Made by a program: the position numbers and the translations under genes | Notes under the pieces: generated by a model | What the model was told of the DNA's origin: nothing | Databases searched by the model: none | The model's input: only the letters and a program-made list of their open reading frames with translations | Part shown: one piece after another, positions 5,094 to 5,178 of the stretch | Numbering within the stretch: position 1 is the first letter of the stretch | Layout of the letters: each line of letters starts with the position of its first letter | Source of the DNA: Candidatus Lithacetigena glycinireducens | GTDB lineage: Bacteria; Coprothermobacterota; HKB111 | Direction of reading: 5' to 3' | Assembly: GCA_018725485.1 (NCBI GenBank) | Contig: QLUP01000079.1 | Coordinates: 1-5,178 of the forward strand | DNA: 5,178 nt

Positions 5094-5136
5094 TTACTTC
5101 TCCTCCCTTGATGGGAGGAGATTGAGAGGAGGGTGA
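5094..5136. repeat. Direct repeat A, copy 2, with internal hairpin
   Basis: This is the second copy of the element at 4879-4919, 215 bases downstream and in the same orientation. It has the same nine-base stem (5099-5107 with 5113-5121) and TTGAT loop. It differs only by two extra bases (TG at 5123-5124) before AGAGGAGGGTGA. Together the two copies bracket the CTCTGGA palindrome and TTGCG-family copies 2 and 3. Confidence 0.85.
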
Positions 5137-5178
5137 TTTATTATATAGTTCTAATAAGTATGTAAACATGATATTCCC
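5137..5178. other. AT-rich window end, no gene
   Basis: No coding frame is supported. On the minus strand, TTTACA (5166-5161) and TATAAT (5145-5140), separated by 15 bases, resemble a promoter pointing left into the repeat cluster. No gene lies there, so the match is probably a product of AT-rich composition. Confidence 0.2.

Noticed and set aside
4916-5125. A 69-codon + strand open frame across the repeat cluster
   Set aside because: It is made entirely of palindromic repeat sequence, has a low-complexity Ser/Pro/Cys-rich product with no domain pattern, and lacks a suitable gene context. This is typical of spurious frames across dispersed repeats.
4879-5136. CRISPR array
   Set aside because: There are only two copies of the direct repeat, with a 170-base interval that itself contains other palindromes. 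There is no regular repeat-spacer pattern and no cas gene.
5140-5166. Minus-strand promoter TTTACA / TATAAT
   Set aside because: The spacer is 15 bases, the region is AT-rich, and no gene lies to the left on that strand.

Overview
This is a bacterial window of moderately low GC (roughly 40% by eye), with AGA-rich arginine usage, both genes on the + strand, and a repeat-dense intergenic tail. Nothing identifies the species. The 3' end combines several short palindromic repeat families: a CTCCTCCC-TTGAT-GGGAGGAG hairpin type, a TTGCGAG...GGCAATC type and a CTCTGGA...TCCAGAG type. From memory, similar repeats are scattered through genomes of uncultivated candidate-phylum bacteria and some other environmental lineages. 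I therefore infer an environmental, probably uncultivated bacterium, with low confidence. The single GCGATCGC octamer is not enough to suggest a cyanobacterium.

Layout: 1-268 is a leader without a convincing gene. It holds a possible short structured segment (about 83-138), a candidate promoter (TTGAGA / TATAAT at 151-177) and a strong imperfect hairpin at 182-225. 269-1450 encodes a 393-residue soluble FIST-domain sensor protein. An 80-base gap (1451-1530) contains a 13-base palindrome. 1531-4704 encodes a 1057-residue cytoplasmic c-di-GMP enzyme with four GAF domains, one GGDEF domain and one HD-GYP domain. 4705-5178 is non-coding and carries about seven hairpin-forming elements, including a direct repeat flanking three other palindromic elements.

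How the genes fit together: FIST proteins are small-ligand sensors, and one subgroup (NosP) binds haem and senses nitric oxide. They are frequently encoded next to c-di-GMP enzymes or histidine kinases. The second gene appears able both to make c-di-GMP (intact GGDEF, intact RxxD inhibitory site, intact guanine-recognition Asn and Asp) and to degrade it (all expected HD-GYP metal ligands present). The simplest reading is a two-gene signalling module: a stand-alone FIST sensor, four further GAF sensing or dimerisation modules, and two opposing catalytic heads on one chain. Which signal is sensed and which activity dominates cannot be read from the sequence.

The most interesting points are this pairing, unusual cysteine pairs in FIST (CxxC) and in GAF2 (CxC), the leader hairpin, and the composite repeat cluster downstream.
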